Shown here: positions 52,241-60,947 of the stretch, piece after piece | Layout: the number at the start of each line of letters is the position of its first letter | Position numbering within the stretch: position 1 is the stretch's first letter | Assembly (NCBI GenBank): GCA_951801245.1 | Contig: CATOMC010000010.1 | Location: 1 to 64,000 of the forward strand | Reading direction: 5' to 3' | Origin: an uncultured Lachnospiraceae bacterium | GTDB lineage: Bacteria; Bacillota_A; Clostridia; Lachnospirales; Lachnospiraceae | DNA length: 64,000 bases | Made by a program: the position numbers and the translations under genes | Notes under the pieces: generated by a model | Databases searched by the model: none | The model's input: only the letters and a program-made list of their open reading frames with translations | Told to the model about the DNA's origin: nothing

Positions 52241-52996
52241 ATGGTAAAAGTGATTATGCATGGCTGCAACGGTAAAATGGGACAGACGATTTCCGGCCTG
52301 ATCGAGGCAGATGAAGAGATAGAGATTGTGGCGGGCGTGGATGCCAGAGACGAGGGAAAGAATCCTTATCCGGTGTTTTCAGATATTGCATCGTGTACAG
52401 TGGAGGCGGATGCCGTGATCGACTTTTCTGTGGCGGCCGCAGTTGACGGACTGCTTGCTTATTGCGTGGACAAAAAGGTTCCCTGTGTATTATGTACCAC
52501 AGGACTTACTAAGGAGCAGCTTCAAAAGGTGGAAGAAGCTTCCCGGGAGGTGGCGATCCTTAAGTCTGCCAATATGTCTCTTGGCATCAACATGCTTTTG
52601 AAACTCTTAAAGGAAGCGGCACAGATTCTCACACCGGCGGGGTTTGATATTGAAATCGTGGAGAAACACCATAACCAGAAAGTGGATGCACCCAGCGGTA
52701 CGGCACTGGCACTGGCGGATGCCATCAATGATCAGATGGATCATGCGTATGCGTATGTCTATGACAGAAGCCAGGTTAGAGAGAAGAGAAAGGATAAGGA
52801 GATCGGTATCAGCGCGGTCAGAGGCGGTACGATCGTAGGAGATCATGATGTGATCTTTGCAGGGGCTGATGAGGTGGTTACGTTCTCTCATCGGGCATAT
52901 TCCAAGGCAGTGTTTGGTAAAGGTGCCATCCAGGCGGCAAAATTCCTAAAAGGTCGGCCGGCAGGTATGTACGATATGTCCGATGTGATCGGATAA
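52241..52996 (+). CDS. dapB: 4-hydroxy-tetrahydrodipicolinate reductase
   Basis: 251 residues from MVKVIMHGCNGKMGQTISG; NAD(P)H-dependent step after DapA. Rossmann loop GCNGKMGQ, FSVAAAVDGLLAYC, CTTGLTKEQL, the catalytic EKHHNQKVDAPSGTALAL and ISAVRGGTIVGDHDVIFAG are all present. RBS AAGAGGAG at usable distance. It is co-directional with dapA, 102 bp apart with a hairpin between, so it may be partly uncoupled. Confidence 0.96.
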   Translation: MVKVIMHGCNGKMGQTISGLIEADEEIEIVAGVDARDEGKNPYPVFSDIASCTVEADAVIDFSVAAAVDGLLAYCVDKKVPCVLCTTGLTKEQLQKVEEASREVAILKSANMSLGINMLLKLLKEAAQILTPAGFDIEIVEKHHNQKVDAPSGTALALADAINDQMDHAYAYVYDRSQVREKRKDKEIGISAVRGGTIVGDHDVIFAGADEVVTFSHRAYSKAVFGKGAIQAAKFLKGRPAGMYDMSDVIG

Positions 52997-53126
52997 ACTC
53001 TTACATAAAGACAGAGTTTTACAAAAATAGACAGAATCTGCGCGATGCCATTCGACAGGGAATGTGTCGTCCGGATAGGAACGTGCAGATATCTGATGGC
53101 TATGAGGAAAGGACATTACGGGACAG

Positions 53127-55091
53127 ATGGACGATTTAGAATTAAAATACCTGAAAAGTTTGGCCAAACAATATCCGACGATCGCGGCGGCGTCAACGGA
53201 GATTATCAATCTGCAGGCGATTTTGAACCTGCCAAAAGGAACAGAACATTTTATGACGGACATTCATGGAGAGTATGAACAGTTCAACCATGTCCTGAAG
53301 AACGGATCGGGTTCTGTCCGGCGTAAGATCGATGAGGAGTTTGGCAATACACTCAGTATTAAGGATAAGAAGAGCCTGGCCACATTGATCTATTATCCGG
53401 AGGAGAAGCTGGATATCGTGATGCAGGAGGAGGACGAAAGCTCCATTGAGGACTGGTATAAGATCACACTCCACAGGCTGGTGCAGATCACGAAACGGGT
53501 ATCTTCCAAGTACACCAGATCCAAAGTACGTAAAGCGCTGCCGAAAGACTTTTCCTATATCATAGAAGAGTTGATCACGGAGAAGGCAGAGATTCAGGAT
53601 AAGGAAGCATACTATAACGAGATCATTCATACGATCATCAGGATTGGAAGGGCGCCGGAATTTATCGTTGCCTTGAGCAATCTGATCCAGCGGCTGGTTA
53701 TCGATCACCTGCATATTGTGGGAGATATTTTTGACAGGGGGCCGGGGCCTCATGTGATTCTGGATACGCTCTGCCAGTATCATTCGGTAGATGTACAGTG
53801 GGGCAATCATGATATTGTATGGATGGGAGCGGCCAGCGGTCATCTGGCATGTATCGCCAATGTCATCCGTATGGCGGCCAGATATGGCAACCTGGACACG
53901 CTGGAAGAAGGTTACGGCATCAATCTGATCCCGCTCGCCACGTTTGCACTGGATGTATATAAGGATACGGACTGTGAGGCATTTGCCATCAAATATAATA
54001 CGGATTATGATACCAAGGACTTGAGCCTCGACATGAAGATGCATAAGGCAATCGCCATCCTGCAGTTCAAACTGGAAGGACAGTTGATCATGCGGCGTCC
54101 GGAATTTGCCATGCAGGACAGACTGCTCCTGGAACATATTGATTATGAGAATAAAGCGCTGGTCATTAATGGGGTATCTTATCCCATGAAAGATGTGGAT
54201 TTTCCGACCGTCAACAGAAACAGGCCCTATGAGCTGACACCGGAGGAAGAACAGGTGATGGAACGTCTGCGGCAGGCATTTGTAAAGTGCGAGAAGCTGC
54301 AGAAACATGTACGGTTCCTCTTTTCCAAGGGAGGGCTTTATAAAGTCTACAATTCCAATCTGCTCTATCACGGCTGCGTACCGATGGACGAGGCGGGGAA
54401 TTTTAATAAAGTGAATGTTTATGGGGAGGAATATAGCGGCAAAAAACTCTATGATGTGTTGGAACATTATGCGAGGAGAGGGTATTACGCCCATAACAAT
54501 CTGCAGGAAAAACTGAAAGGACAGGATATTATCTGGTATATCTGGGCCGGACCCAATTCTCCGGTTTTTGGCAAAGATAAGATGGCTACCTTCGAGCGTT
54601 ACTTCCTGTTTGATAAGGAGATTCATAAAGAGACCAAAAACAGCTATTACAGACTGCTTGACAATGAGGAGGTCATCAATAAGATCCTGCGGGAGTTCGG
54701 CTTGGATGAGGACCATTCTCATATTGTTAACGGTCATGTGCCGGTGGAACTTAAGAAAGGAGAGACGCCGATCAAGTGCGGCGGTAAACTGTTGATCATA
54801 GACGGCGGTTTTTCCAAAGCTTATCAGGACAAGACCGGTATCGCCGGTTACACACTGGTGGTCAATTCCTACGGTATGCGCCTGGTGTCGCATGAGCCCT
54901 TTGAGTCAACAGAAGCGGCGATCTTGCATGAGTCGGACATTTTCTCTGATTCGATTATTGTAGAGACTACTTCTTCCAGACAGAAGATCGCGGATACGGA
55001 GATCGGCATGGAACTGCGGGAGATGATCCACCAGTTGGAGGAGCTTCTTCAGGCTTACCGGGACGGTATCCTGATTGAAAAAGGTGTCTAA
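53127..55091 (+). CDS. fbp: Fructose-1,6-bisphosphatase, class III
   Basis: Gluconeogenic phosphatase, 654 residues, the large Firmicutes-type enzyme of the calcineurin-like metallophosphatase superfamily. N-terminal ALNLPKG-type region (QAILNLPKGTEHFMTDIHGE) carries the first metal motif DIHGE; VGDIFDRGPGPHVILD and WGNHDIVWMGA complete the metal site (GD-x-DRG, GNHD); HIVNGHVPVELKKGE and IIDGGFSKAYQ follow. The role is inferred from the family; substrate specificity is well established for B. subtilis Fbp. Transcribed alone with a downstream terminator. Confidence 0.95.
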   Translation: MDDLELKYLKSLAKQYPTIAAASTEIINLQAILNLPKGTEHFMTDIHGEYEQFNHVLKNGSGSVRRKIDEEFGNTLSIKDKKSLATLIYYPEEKLDIVMQEEDESSIEDWYKITLHRLVQITKRVSSKYTRSKVRKALPKDFSYIIEELITEKAEIQDKEAYYNEIIHTIIRIGRAPEFIVALSNLIQRLVIDHLHIVGDIFDRGPGPHVILDTLCQYHSVDVQWGNHDIVWMGAASGHLACIANVIRMAARYGNLDTLEEGYGINLIPLATFALDVYKDTDCEAFAIKYNTDYDTKDLSLDMKMHKAIAILQFKLEGQLIMRRPEFAMQDRLLLEHIDYENKALVINGVSYPMKDVDFPTVNRNRPYELTPEEEQVMERLRQAFVKCEKLQKHVRFLFSKGGLYKVYNSNLLYHGCVPMDEAGNFNKVNVYGEEYSGKKLYDVLEHYARRGYYAHNNLQEKLKGQDIIWYIWAGPNSPVFGKDKMATFERYFLFDKEIHKETKNSYYRLLDNEEVINKILREFGLDEDHSHIVNGHVPVELKKGETPIKCGGKLLIIDGGFSKAYQDKTGIAGYTLVVNSYGMRLVSHEPFESTEAAILHESDIFSDSIIVETTSSRQKIADTEIGMELREMIHQLEELLQAYRDGILIEKGV

Positions 55092-55113
55092 AAAATAAGA
55101 AACGGATATAAAT

Positions 55114-55149
55114 TTCCCCAGACGTTTGGAGCATGTCTGGGGAAGTTTT
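55114..55149 (+). terminator. Terminator after fbp
   Basis: TTCCCCAGAC/GTCTGGGGAA stem with an 11-nt loop, then GTTTT. Lies just past the 3' end of the convergent lipoprotein gene. Confidence 0.85.
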
Positions 55150-55154
55150 GCCTC

Positions 55155-55622
55155 TTAGCGTGATTTTGAATTGGTATTGTTGCTGCCTGTTCCGGTCACA
55201 TCATCTACCATGTTTTCCACACCGGTGGCGGCATCATCAATGATATCAGAAGCTGCGTTGCCGGCATCGTCGATCGCATCGCCGACAGCACTTCCTGTGC
55301 CGTTGTTGGTATTGTTATTATCACCGGCAGTGACATCATTTACATTGTCATTATTACCGTTTCCGGTGGTATTGCTGTCTGTGAGTCCGGTACCGTTATC
55401 TGTGGTTCCGGTCATACCATCATTTGTGGTGCCGGTTGTACCGGTGCCGGCAGTGCCATTATCTGTGCCTGTTGTGGTTTCGGAAGTGTTTCCGATCCCT
55501 GTCTGCGTACCGTTTGCGTCATTTCCGTTGCCGGTATCATTGTTTCTGCTGCCGCAGGCGGTCATCATGGACATAGTCAGTACCATAAGAGACACGAATA
55601 GTAATGTTCTTATTTTTTTCAT
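55155..55622 (-). CDS. Low-complexity lipoprotein
   Basis: 155 residues from MKKIRTLLFVSLMVLTMSM, RBS AAAGGAG. A lipoprotein signal peptide ends in the lipobox SMMTAC, with acylation at Cys 23. The mature part is almost entirely Gly, Thr, Asn and Asp (TGTTGTTNDGMTGTTDNGTG, GDNNNTNNGTGSAVGD), then a short helical stretch (AIDDAGNAASDIIDDAATGV, NMVDDVTGT). No catalytic motif. It is probably a flexible surface-exposed lipoprotein; function unknown. It converges on fbp. Confidence 0.8.
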   Translation of the reverse strand: MKKIRTLLFVSLMVLTMSMMTACGSRNNDTGNGNDANGTQTGIGNTSETTTGTDNGTAGTGTTGTTNDGMTGTTDNGTGLTDSNTTGNGNNDNVNDVTAGDNNNTNNGTGSAVGDAIDDAGNAASDIIDDAATGVENMVDDVTGTGSNNTNSKSR

Positions 55623-55855
55623 GATTTCACTCCTTTGCCTTTTAACTTTGCCTTCATACCTGAATTGCTGATATTGAAACAGAATGTTTGATAAACTTCC
55701 TGTTCTTATGTTATTATGTCTGTTAGATGATAAAATATTCGTCATGTATGCAGCCGAGTGGTAGAAAGGCCGAGTGAGTGGAAGAAGAGGAAAATAAAGT
55801 AAATTTTTCATGACTTGTCTGTGCCTTGAGCGAAGTGGAAGGAATGGTAAAAAAT

Positions 55856-56641
55856 ATGGAATTTCGACCCTGTATTGATATTCATAATGGAAGTGTCAAG
55901 CAGATTGTAGGCGGCAGCTTACAAGATCAGGGAGATCAGGCACAGGAAAACTTTGTATCCGGTCAGGATGCGGCATTTTTTGCCAGACTCTACCGGGAAT
56001 ATGAGATTCGGAATGGACACATCATACTTCTAAATCCTGTCAGTTCTCCTTATTATCAGGAAACGAAAAAACAGGCGCTTGCGGCACTTCGTGCGTATCC
56101 GGAGAGCCTGCAGGTCGGCGGCGGCATCACGCCGGACAATGTGGCCGAGTTTCTCGATGCCGGAGCAAGCCATGTAATCGTCACATCCTATGTGTTTCAG
56201 GACGGACAGATTCAATATGACAGGCTGCGGGAACTGGTACACCAAATCGGTGCCAAACATCTGGTACTTGATTTAAGCGTTCGTAAGAAAGAAGATCATT
56301 ACTACATTGTGACCGACAGATGGCAGAAATATACGGCAGTGGAACTGACAGAGCAAACGATGGAGGAATTGTCAAGATTTTGTAATGAATTTTTGATCCA
56401 TGCAGTGGATGTGGAAGGCAAAGCCTCCGGCATTGAGGAGCCGGTGGTGGAACTTCTGGGAAACTGGGGCAGAATTCCGGTCACTTATGCAGGCGGTGTC
56501 CATAACTTTCAGGATCTGGAACAGCTAAAGATCCTGGGAAGGGGCCGGGTTAATGTGACGATCGGCAGTGCACTGGATCTCTTTGGCGGGGATATGCGGT
56601 TTGAGGAAGTGCTGGGGTATATTCGGAGAGCAGAAGGATAG
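55856..56641 (+). CDS. hisA: HisA-type ProFAR isomerase, eukaryotic-like subfamily
   Basis: About 261 residues from MEFRPCIDIHNGSVKQIVGG; GAAGGA precedes. Phosphoribosylformimino-AICAR-phosphate isomerase of histidine synthesis, a TIM barrel. The eukaryotic (HIS6-like) subtype shows as RPCIDIHNGSVKQIVGGSL, LQVGGGITPDNVAEFLDAGA, HVIVTSYVFQDG, and the second half-barrel VTYAGGVHNFQDLEQLKILG with NVTIGSALDLFGG. Catalytic Asps are in CIDIH and in the HAVDVEGK segment. It is not next to any his gene. Start uncertain among TTG 55826, ATG 55844 and ATG 55856. Confidence 0.85.
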   Translation: MEFRPCIDIHNGSVKQIVGGSLQDQGDQAQENFVSGQDAAFFARLYREYEIRNGHIILLNPVSSPYYQETKKQALAALRAYPESLQVGGGITPDNVAEFLDAGASHVIVTSYVFQDGQIQYDRLRELVHQIGAKHLVLDLSVRKKEDHYYIVTDRWQKYTAVELTEQTMEELSRFCNEFLIHAVDVEGKASGIEEPVVELLGNWGRIPVTYAGGVHNFQDLEQLKILGRGRVNVTIGSALDLFGGDMRFEEVLGYIRRAEG

Positions 56642-56699
56642 GAAGGACCTTGCCCGGCGGCGTCGATTCGGTTTCTATGCTGTTGCACTTTTTATGACA

Positions 56700-56730
56700 T
56701 AAAAAAAAAACCTGTCGCGATGACAGGTTC
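56700..56730 (-). terminator. Terminator of the cold-shock gene
   Basis: AACCTGTC/GACAGGTT stem with, on the minus strand, a run of ten T. About 110 nt past the csp stop. Confidence 0.88.
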
Positions 56731-56841
56731 TTTCTTTCTCTAATCCGTTACAACAATATTGCTAATTCTAAATAAAATTCATCATTTATATTTAAGAACA
56801 GGCACATCGTGATACTGATTATCGATGTTATAAGTCCGACC

Positions 56842-57042
56842 TTATAACTTTGTTACGTTTACGGCCTGGGGTCCCTTCTCGCCGTTTACTACTTCATACT
56901 CAACTTCAGCCCCCTCTTCAAGAGACTTGAAGCCTTCCATGTTGAGTCCTGAATAGTGAACGAATACATCGTTACCCTGCTCATCAGAGATAAAGCCGTA
57001 GCCTTTTTGGTTGTTAAACCACTTTACTGTACCTTTGTTCAT
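56842..57042 (-). CDS. Cold-shock protein
   Basis: 66 residues from [20 protein letters not shown], after GGAGG. RNP1 (KGYGFI) and RNP2 (VFVHYSG) nucleic-acid-binding motifs are intact; it is a single OB fold. It acts as an RNA chaperone; constitutive or cold-induced expression cannot be told. The promoter TTTACA-17-TATTCT lies at 57094-57122, leaving a leader of about 45 nt, short for a cold-regulated csp mRNA. Confidence 0.95.
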   Translation of the reverse strand: MNKGTVKWFNNQKGYGFISDEQGNDVFVHYSGLNMEGFKSLEEGAEVEYEVVNGEKGPQAVNVTKL

Positions 57043-57093
57043 AATAGATACCTCCAAAAATATTAAGAAATACGTTGATACGACAACATGTAT

Positions 57094-57122
57094 AGAATAT
57101 CATATATCTCTATAAATGTAAA
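57094..57122 (-). promoter_or_regulatory. Promoter of the cold-shock gene
   Basis: Minus strand TTTACA, 17 bp spacer, TATTCT. Confidence 0.65.
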
Positions 57123-57190
57123 GCTTTCTTTTACGCATACATTATGTTTTTTTTCGTTTTTCTTAAGAAAATACTTTATGTAAACAGAAA

Positions 57191-57220
57191 TTGCTATTTG
57201 TATGGCATCTGTGGTATTAT
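57191..57220 (+). promoter_or_regulatory. Promoter of the 70-residue protein gene
   Basis: TTGCTA (57191-57196), 18 bp spacer, TATTAT (57215-57220) with extended TGG. The leader holds an AATTAC/GTAATT hairpin near 57250. Confidence 0.5.
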
Positions 57221-57349
57221 GGACGCAGAATCAGCATTCTGTGACCCAGTAATTACTTTGTAATTCTTCTAAAATTGTCATATATTACAGTTTCTGAGAT
57301 TCTACTATGATGGTAAAGAAGTTCTCGAGATATCGGAGGTAATCTTTTA

Positions 57350-57562
57350 GTGAGTGAAACACAATACGGCAGAAAGAGAAGATTTAACTACACGGTAATG
57401 ATTTCCACGGATTCCAGGGAAGTCATGGTCAGAGAAGGGGACGAGATGATCCGGGGATCGATTCTGTATGTGATTGGGGAGGAGAACACTGATCCGGGTT
57501 ATCAGATCACTTATCAAAATAAATATATGGAGCCTATGGAACTGTTGAATATAGATGGTTAA
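57350..57562 (+). CDS. Small hypothetical protein, 70 residues
   Basis: GTG start after CGGAGGTAATC. Charged, beta-rich sequence (RRFNYTVMISTDSREVMVRE, SILYVIGEENTDPGYQITYQ) with no membrane helix or known motif. Its own promoter and a terminator shared with the convergent yerC gene make it likely real. I do not recognise the family. Confidence 0.6.
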   Translation: MSETQYGRKRRFNYTVMISTDSREVMVREGDEMIRGSILYVIGEENTDPGYQITYQNKYMEPMELLNIDG

Positions 57563-57565
57563 GCG

Positions 57566-57590
57566 GAGCGCCTTATTTGCGAAGGCGCTC
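57566..57590. terminator. Bidirectional hairpin shared by two convergent genes
   Basis: GAGCGCCTT/AAGGCGCTC, 9-bp stem, overlapping the last codons of the minus-strand yerC gene. Confidence 0.7.
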
Positions 57591-57860
57591 AAATATCAGG
57601 TCGTATCCGTCATTGCCATAATTGAGAGAGCGGTTGACACGGCTGATCGTGGCCGTAGATGCACCGGTCTTGTCTGCAATCTCCAGATAAGTGTTATGTG
57701 ATTTTAACATGGAAGCTACCTCAAAACGCTGGGAGAGTGAGAGAAGTTCATTGACCGTGCACAGATCTTCAAAAAAATCATAACATTCTTCTACGGATTC
57801 CAGGCAGAGGACCGCCTGAAACAAATGGTCTACAGCTTCATTTTTAATCTTTTTATTCAT
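57573..57860 (-). CDS. YerC/YecD-family TrpR-like regulator
   Basis: 95 residues from MNKKIKNEAVDHLFQAVLCL, AGAGGTGT upstream. TrpR-superfamily helix-turn-helix: LLSLSQRFEVASMLKSHNTY, LEIADKTGASTATISRVNRS, then LNYGNDGYDLIFERL. In Firmicutes such proteins are small DNA-binding regulators of poorly known target. Length and motif order are normal. Its 3' end contributes one arm of the shared terminator with the convergent small gene. Confidence 0.9.
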   Translation of the reverse strand: MNKKIKNEAVDHLFQAVLCLESVEECYDFFEDLCTVNELLSLSQRFEVASMLKSHNTYLEIADKTGASTATISRVNRSLNYGNDGYDLIFERLRK

Positions 57861-58001
57861 GCAATACACCTCTTTATTAGATAATCGAACACTTTCATAC
57901 GTTAAAACTTCACAGCCATTACGTATAATATAGCACGGGCAGATTGTTTTGTAAACAGGAATAGCATAGAAAAAGTTTCATTTTGAATGAAGTATGTATG
58001 T

Positions 58002-58030
58002 TTGCAGAAGAGAATATAATGTGATATGAT
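58002..58030 (+). promoter_or_regulatory. Promoter of the LacI-type gene
   Basis: TTGCAG (58002-58007), 17 bp spacer, TATGAT (58025-58030). Confidence 0.65.
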
Positions 58031-58127
58031 ATAGCCGTATAAAATCTGCAAGTATACAGAAATGATACTTATTACAATATGATTTTGGAGAGATGTTATC
58101 TAAAACAGAACAGAAAGTGAAGATAGA

Positions 58128-59102
58128 ATGGTTACGATTAGGGATGTAGCGAAACAGGCGGGAGTGTCCGTAACAACTGTTTCCAGAATCATAAATAACC
58201 AGGGGCATTTCAGCCAGAAGACAATCGAGCATGTACGATATGTTATGAAGGAACTGAATTATCAGCCAAATGAAGTGGCACGCACGTTAGGAACTAAGAA
58301 GTCCAAAATGATTGCATTGATTCTTCCGAATCAGGAGTTGCCGGTATTTGGAATTTATACGGCCGAGATTGAAAAAGCAGCATATGAGAGCGGCTATCGG
58401 ATTATTTTATGTAGCTCATATCTTGATAAAGAAAAGGAAAAAGCCGGCATTGAATTGCTGAAAAAGAATATGGTGGACGGAATTATATATGGGGGATTCA
58501 ATACGGACTTGTCAAATTTTCAGGATATTGATATTCCTGCGGTGACAATTGGACGTAAAGTTTCCCAGTTGATACCGGTTGTACAAGCGGATAATGTTAT
58601 GGCAGGAAAGTTAGCGTACAATCATTTATCTGCCAGGGGATGCAGCAAGATTTTATATCTGACAGGCTATTCGGGAGGAATTTTGCTGGACGAAAAATAT
58701 ACGGGCATTAGAGAGATGGAACAGCAAAAAGAGGCATGTTGTTATCCTTATGAAATTTCATTGGAAATGCAATTGAACTATACAATGGATTCGGCAGTCA
58801 ACCAGGCTCTTTTAGAGCATCCGGATGTAGATGGGATTATTGCAGAAACAGACCTGATTGCAATGAAATGTATTCAGATCTGCAGCGGGTTAGGATATGA
58901 TGTACCGGGAAAGATAAAAATAATCGGTTTTGGAAATCATTTCTATAGTATGCATACCAATCCGCCGATTACTACGATTCACGAGCCGATTGCGCAGATT
59001 GCAGCAGTGGCTGTGGAAAAGCTGATTAAGCTGATCAGTAAAGAAGGAAATAAACGGGATGTTGTGATTCCTGTAGCTCTGATAGAACGCAAAACCACAT
59101 AA
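58128..59102 (+). CDS. LacI-family transcriptional regulator
   Basis: 324 residues. N-terminal helix-turn-helix and hinge: TIRDVAKQAGVSVTTVSRII, NYQPNEVARTLGTKKS. The periplasmic-binding-protein-like effector domain follows (IALILPNQELPVFGIYTAEI, DGIIYGGFNTDL, TDLIAMKCIQICSGLGYDVP, TTIHEPIAQIA). The effector is probably a sugar. Two near-palindromic AGTAAACCG-type sites at 59215 and 59281 downstream fit the LacI operator style and one overlaps the -35 of the next transcription unit, so the regulator likely controls that promoter. Confidence 0.92.
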   Translation: MVTIRDVAKQAGVSVTTVSRIINNQGHFSQKTIEHVRYVMKELNYQPNEVARTLGTKKSKMIALILPNQELPVFGIYTAEIEKAAYESGYRIILCSSYLDKEKEKAGIELLKKNMVDGIIYGGFNTDLSNFQDIDIPAVTIGRKVSQLIPVVQADNVMAGKLAYNHLSARGCSKILYLTGYSGGILLDEKYTGIREMEQQKEACCYPYEISLEMQLNYTMDSAVNQALLEHPDVDGIIAETDLIAMKCIQICSGLGYDVPGKIKIIGFGNHFYSMHTNPPITTIHEPIAQIAAVAVEKLIKLISKEGNKRDVVIPVALIERKTT

Positions 59103-59214
59103 TGGAAATAGCAGTGCAAAAAACGGGCTTATTGTAGTCCGTTTTTTTATATGCCGTGAAAAGGTCAGCACAGTGATATGTCATAATCATATAATATTAG
59201 TAATAGTGCATAAA

Positions 59215-59230
59215 AGTAAACCGTTTTACT
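59215..59230. promoter_or_regulatory. LacI-type operator 1
   Basis: AGTAAACCGTTTTACT: 6-bp half sites AGTAAA/TTTACT are perfect inverted copies around a CG centre. Confidence 0.75.
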
Positions 59231-59280
59231 AATAAAATCAAATGAAATATTATGTAAAATATAGAAAATTTAAAATATAA

Positions 59281-59296
59281 AGTAAACCGATTGACT
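59281..59296. promoter_or_regulatory. LacI-type operator 2, overlapping -35
   Basis: AGTAAACCGATTGACT, two mismatches from operator 1; centres are 66 bp apart. Its right half is the -35 box. Confidence 0.7.
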
Positions 59297-59319
59297 AAAA
59301 ATGAAAAGGAAATTATAAT
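59291..59319 (+). promoter_or_regulatory. Operator-controlled promoter before the Nif3-like gene
   Basis: TTGACT (59291-59296), 17 bp spacer, TATAAT (59314-59319). Confidence 0.75.
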
Positions 59320-59366
59320 CATATCATCAATATTGATAAAATAATTTCATTCAGTGAACTGATAAT

Positions 59367-60080
59367 ATGGCAACAGTTGAGGTAATACGGGAGGCAGCCA
59401 GAATAGGAACGAATTTTATTATTACACATGAACCTACCTGGTATACAGGCCATGATACAGTTTCGTGGCTTCAGGGGGATAGAGTGTATGAGGCAAAGAA
59501 AAAACTGATTGAGGAAAATGGAATTACAATCTGGCGCTTTCATGACCGGATGCATATGGCGAAAGATGAAGATGGCATATACAGAGGGTTTGAACGCAAG
59601 ATGGGCTGGAAGCAGTATCGTATTCCATGTTCTGATTCAGAATCGGAGTTTGGCGGTTCTTATGAAATCCCGGATACAACGTTGGAAGGGCTTGCGAATG
59701 AGTTTCAACAGAAACTGGAAATGAATATTATACAAATTGTGGGGAAAAAGGATATGCATGTGAGCCGGGTAGGTGTCATGGTTGGTGGTGGCAGCTTAGG
59801 GCTTGGAGTGGAAGAAAGACCAATGCAGCATATGCGTAGGCTTGATCTCGACGTGGCAGTATGTGGTGATATTACGGAATGGACACTTAGCGCTTATGTA
59901 AATGATGCAAAAGCTTTGGGGATTAATCGAGCCATGTTGGTGTTGGGACATGAACGCAGCGAAGAAATGGGGATGGAATATCTTGGGGAGTGGATGAAGG
60001 ATATAATAGGAGATATAGAAGTAGTATTTGTAGATGCAAAAGAGCCGTTTGACTATTTGGTATATAAGAATTTAGAATAA
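59367..60080 (+). pseudogene. Nif3-like dinuclear metal protein, 5'-truncated
   Basis: 237 codons from ATG 59367. The NIF3 core is there: FIITHEPTWYTGHDT (metal-binding His), EENGITIWRFHDRMHM, VMVGGGSLGLGVEE, VAVCGDITEWTLSAY and VLGHERSEEMGMEYL. The N-terminal 35-45 residues that start other family members are missing, in-frame stops occur just upstream and there is no ribosome site, so the gene appears to have lost its 5' end and now lies directly behind a LacI-type promoter. A functional shorter protein cannot be excluded. Confidence 0.65.
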
Positions 60081-60278
60081 ACTGGCTTGCAAGGCGTAGT
60101 AGTGTTTGTTATCCTCACTAATTTAACTGGGATGTATTCATGGCATCGAAAATAAAACACTTGTCATGTAGTAATAAAAACTATATAATAGAGTGTAAGT
60201 ATTATTTGACAGAAGGAAGACTGCAGGGCAGAGTCAGATTTTTATGTCTGCGTCCTCAGTGCAGAAGTGAGGAAAGAA

Positions 60279-60947
60279 ATGACAATCAACATGGAAGATT
60301 TGTTGAACAGTATATTCGAAAGCCTGAACAGGATAGAGTACATCAAGGCAGAGGATATTCCCGATATTGATTTATATATGGATCAGGTAACGACCTTTAT
60401 GGATTCCCATCTGAAAAATTCTGTCAGGAATCCACAAAACGATAAGATCCTGACGAAGACGATGATCAATAATTATGCCAAGAACAATCTGCTCCCGCCG
60501 CCGGTCAAAAAGAAATATTCCAGGGATCATGTGCTGCTTCTTATCTTTATCTATTATTACAAAGGGATCCTGTCGATCAGCGATATTCAGGAGCTGCTGA
60601 AACCGCTTAAGGAGAAGTTTTTTGCGAACGGAAAAGAATTTGATCTGGCAGATGTCTATGAGGAAGTATGGAGTCTGGCACAGGATCAGACAACCTTGAT
60701 GAAGGCAGATCTGGAGGAGAAGTTTCAGGTTGCCCAAAAGTCTTTTGAAGATGCGCCGAAAGATTCACAGGAATTTTTAAGATTTTTTTCTTTTATCTGT
60801 ATGCTGAGTTTCGATGTCTATGTGAAGACGCTCCTGATTGAGAAGATGATAGACGGATTTGGAGCAAAGAGGGACGAGAGAGAGCGGAAAAGGACTAAAA
60901 TGCAGAATAGAAGAGAGGAAGCGGACGATTCCGGCATGGAGGATTAG
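60279..60947 (+). CDS. DUF1836 protein
   Basis: 222 residues from MTINMEDLLNSIFESLNRIE, with GTGAGGAAAGAA upstream (the in-frame GTG 60267 is part of that ribosome site). The DUF1836 core reads ILTKTMINNYAKNNLLPPPV then YSRDHVLLLIFIYYYKGILS, a helix-turn-helix-like segment resembling MerR-type N-terminal domains. The tail is highly charged (KRDERERKRTKMQNRREEAD). Role unknown; DNA binding is plausible. An Hpt gene starts at the next base after its stop. Confidence 0.82.
   Translation: MTINMEDLLNSIFESLNRIEYIKAEDIPDIDLYMDQVTTFMDSHLKNSVRNPQNDKILTKTMINNYAKNNLLPPPVKKKYSRDHVLLLIFIYYYKGILSISDIQELLKPLKEKFFANGKEFDLADVYEEVWSLAQDQTTLMKADLEEKFQVAQKSFEDAPKDSQEFLRFFSFICMLSFDVYVKTLLIEKMIDGFGAKRDERERKRTKMQNRREEADDSGMED

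Noticed and set aside
53193..54893. 566-codon minus-strand frame inside fbp
   Set aside because: Antisense of a complete class III FBPase gene; composition odd (Ile/His/Gln-rich) and no ribosome site.
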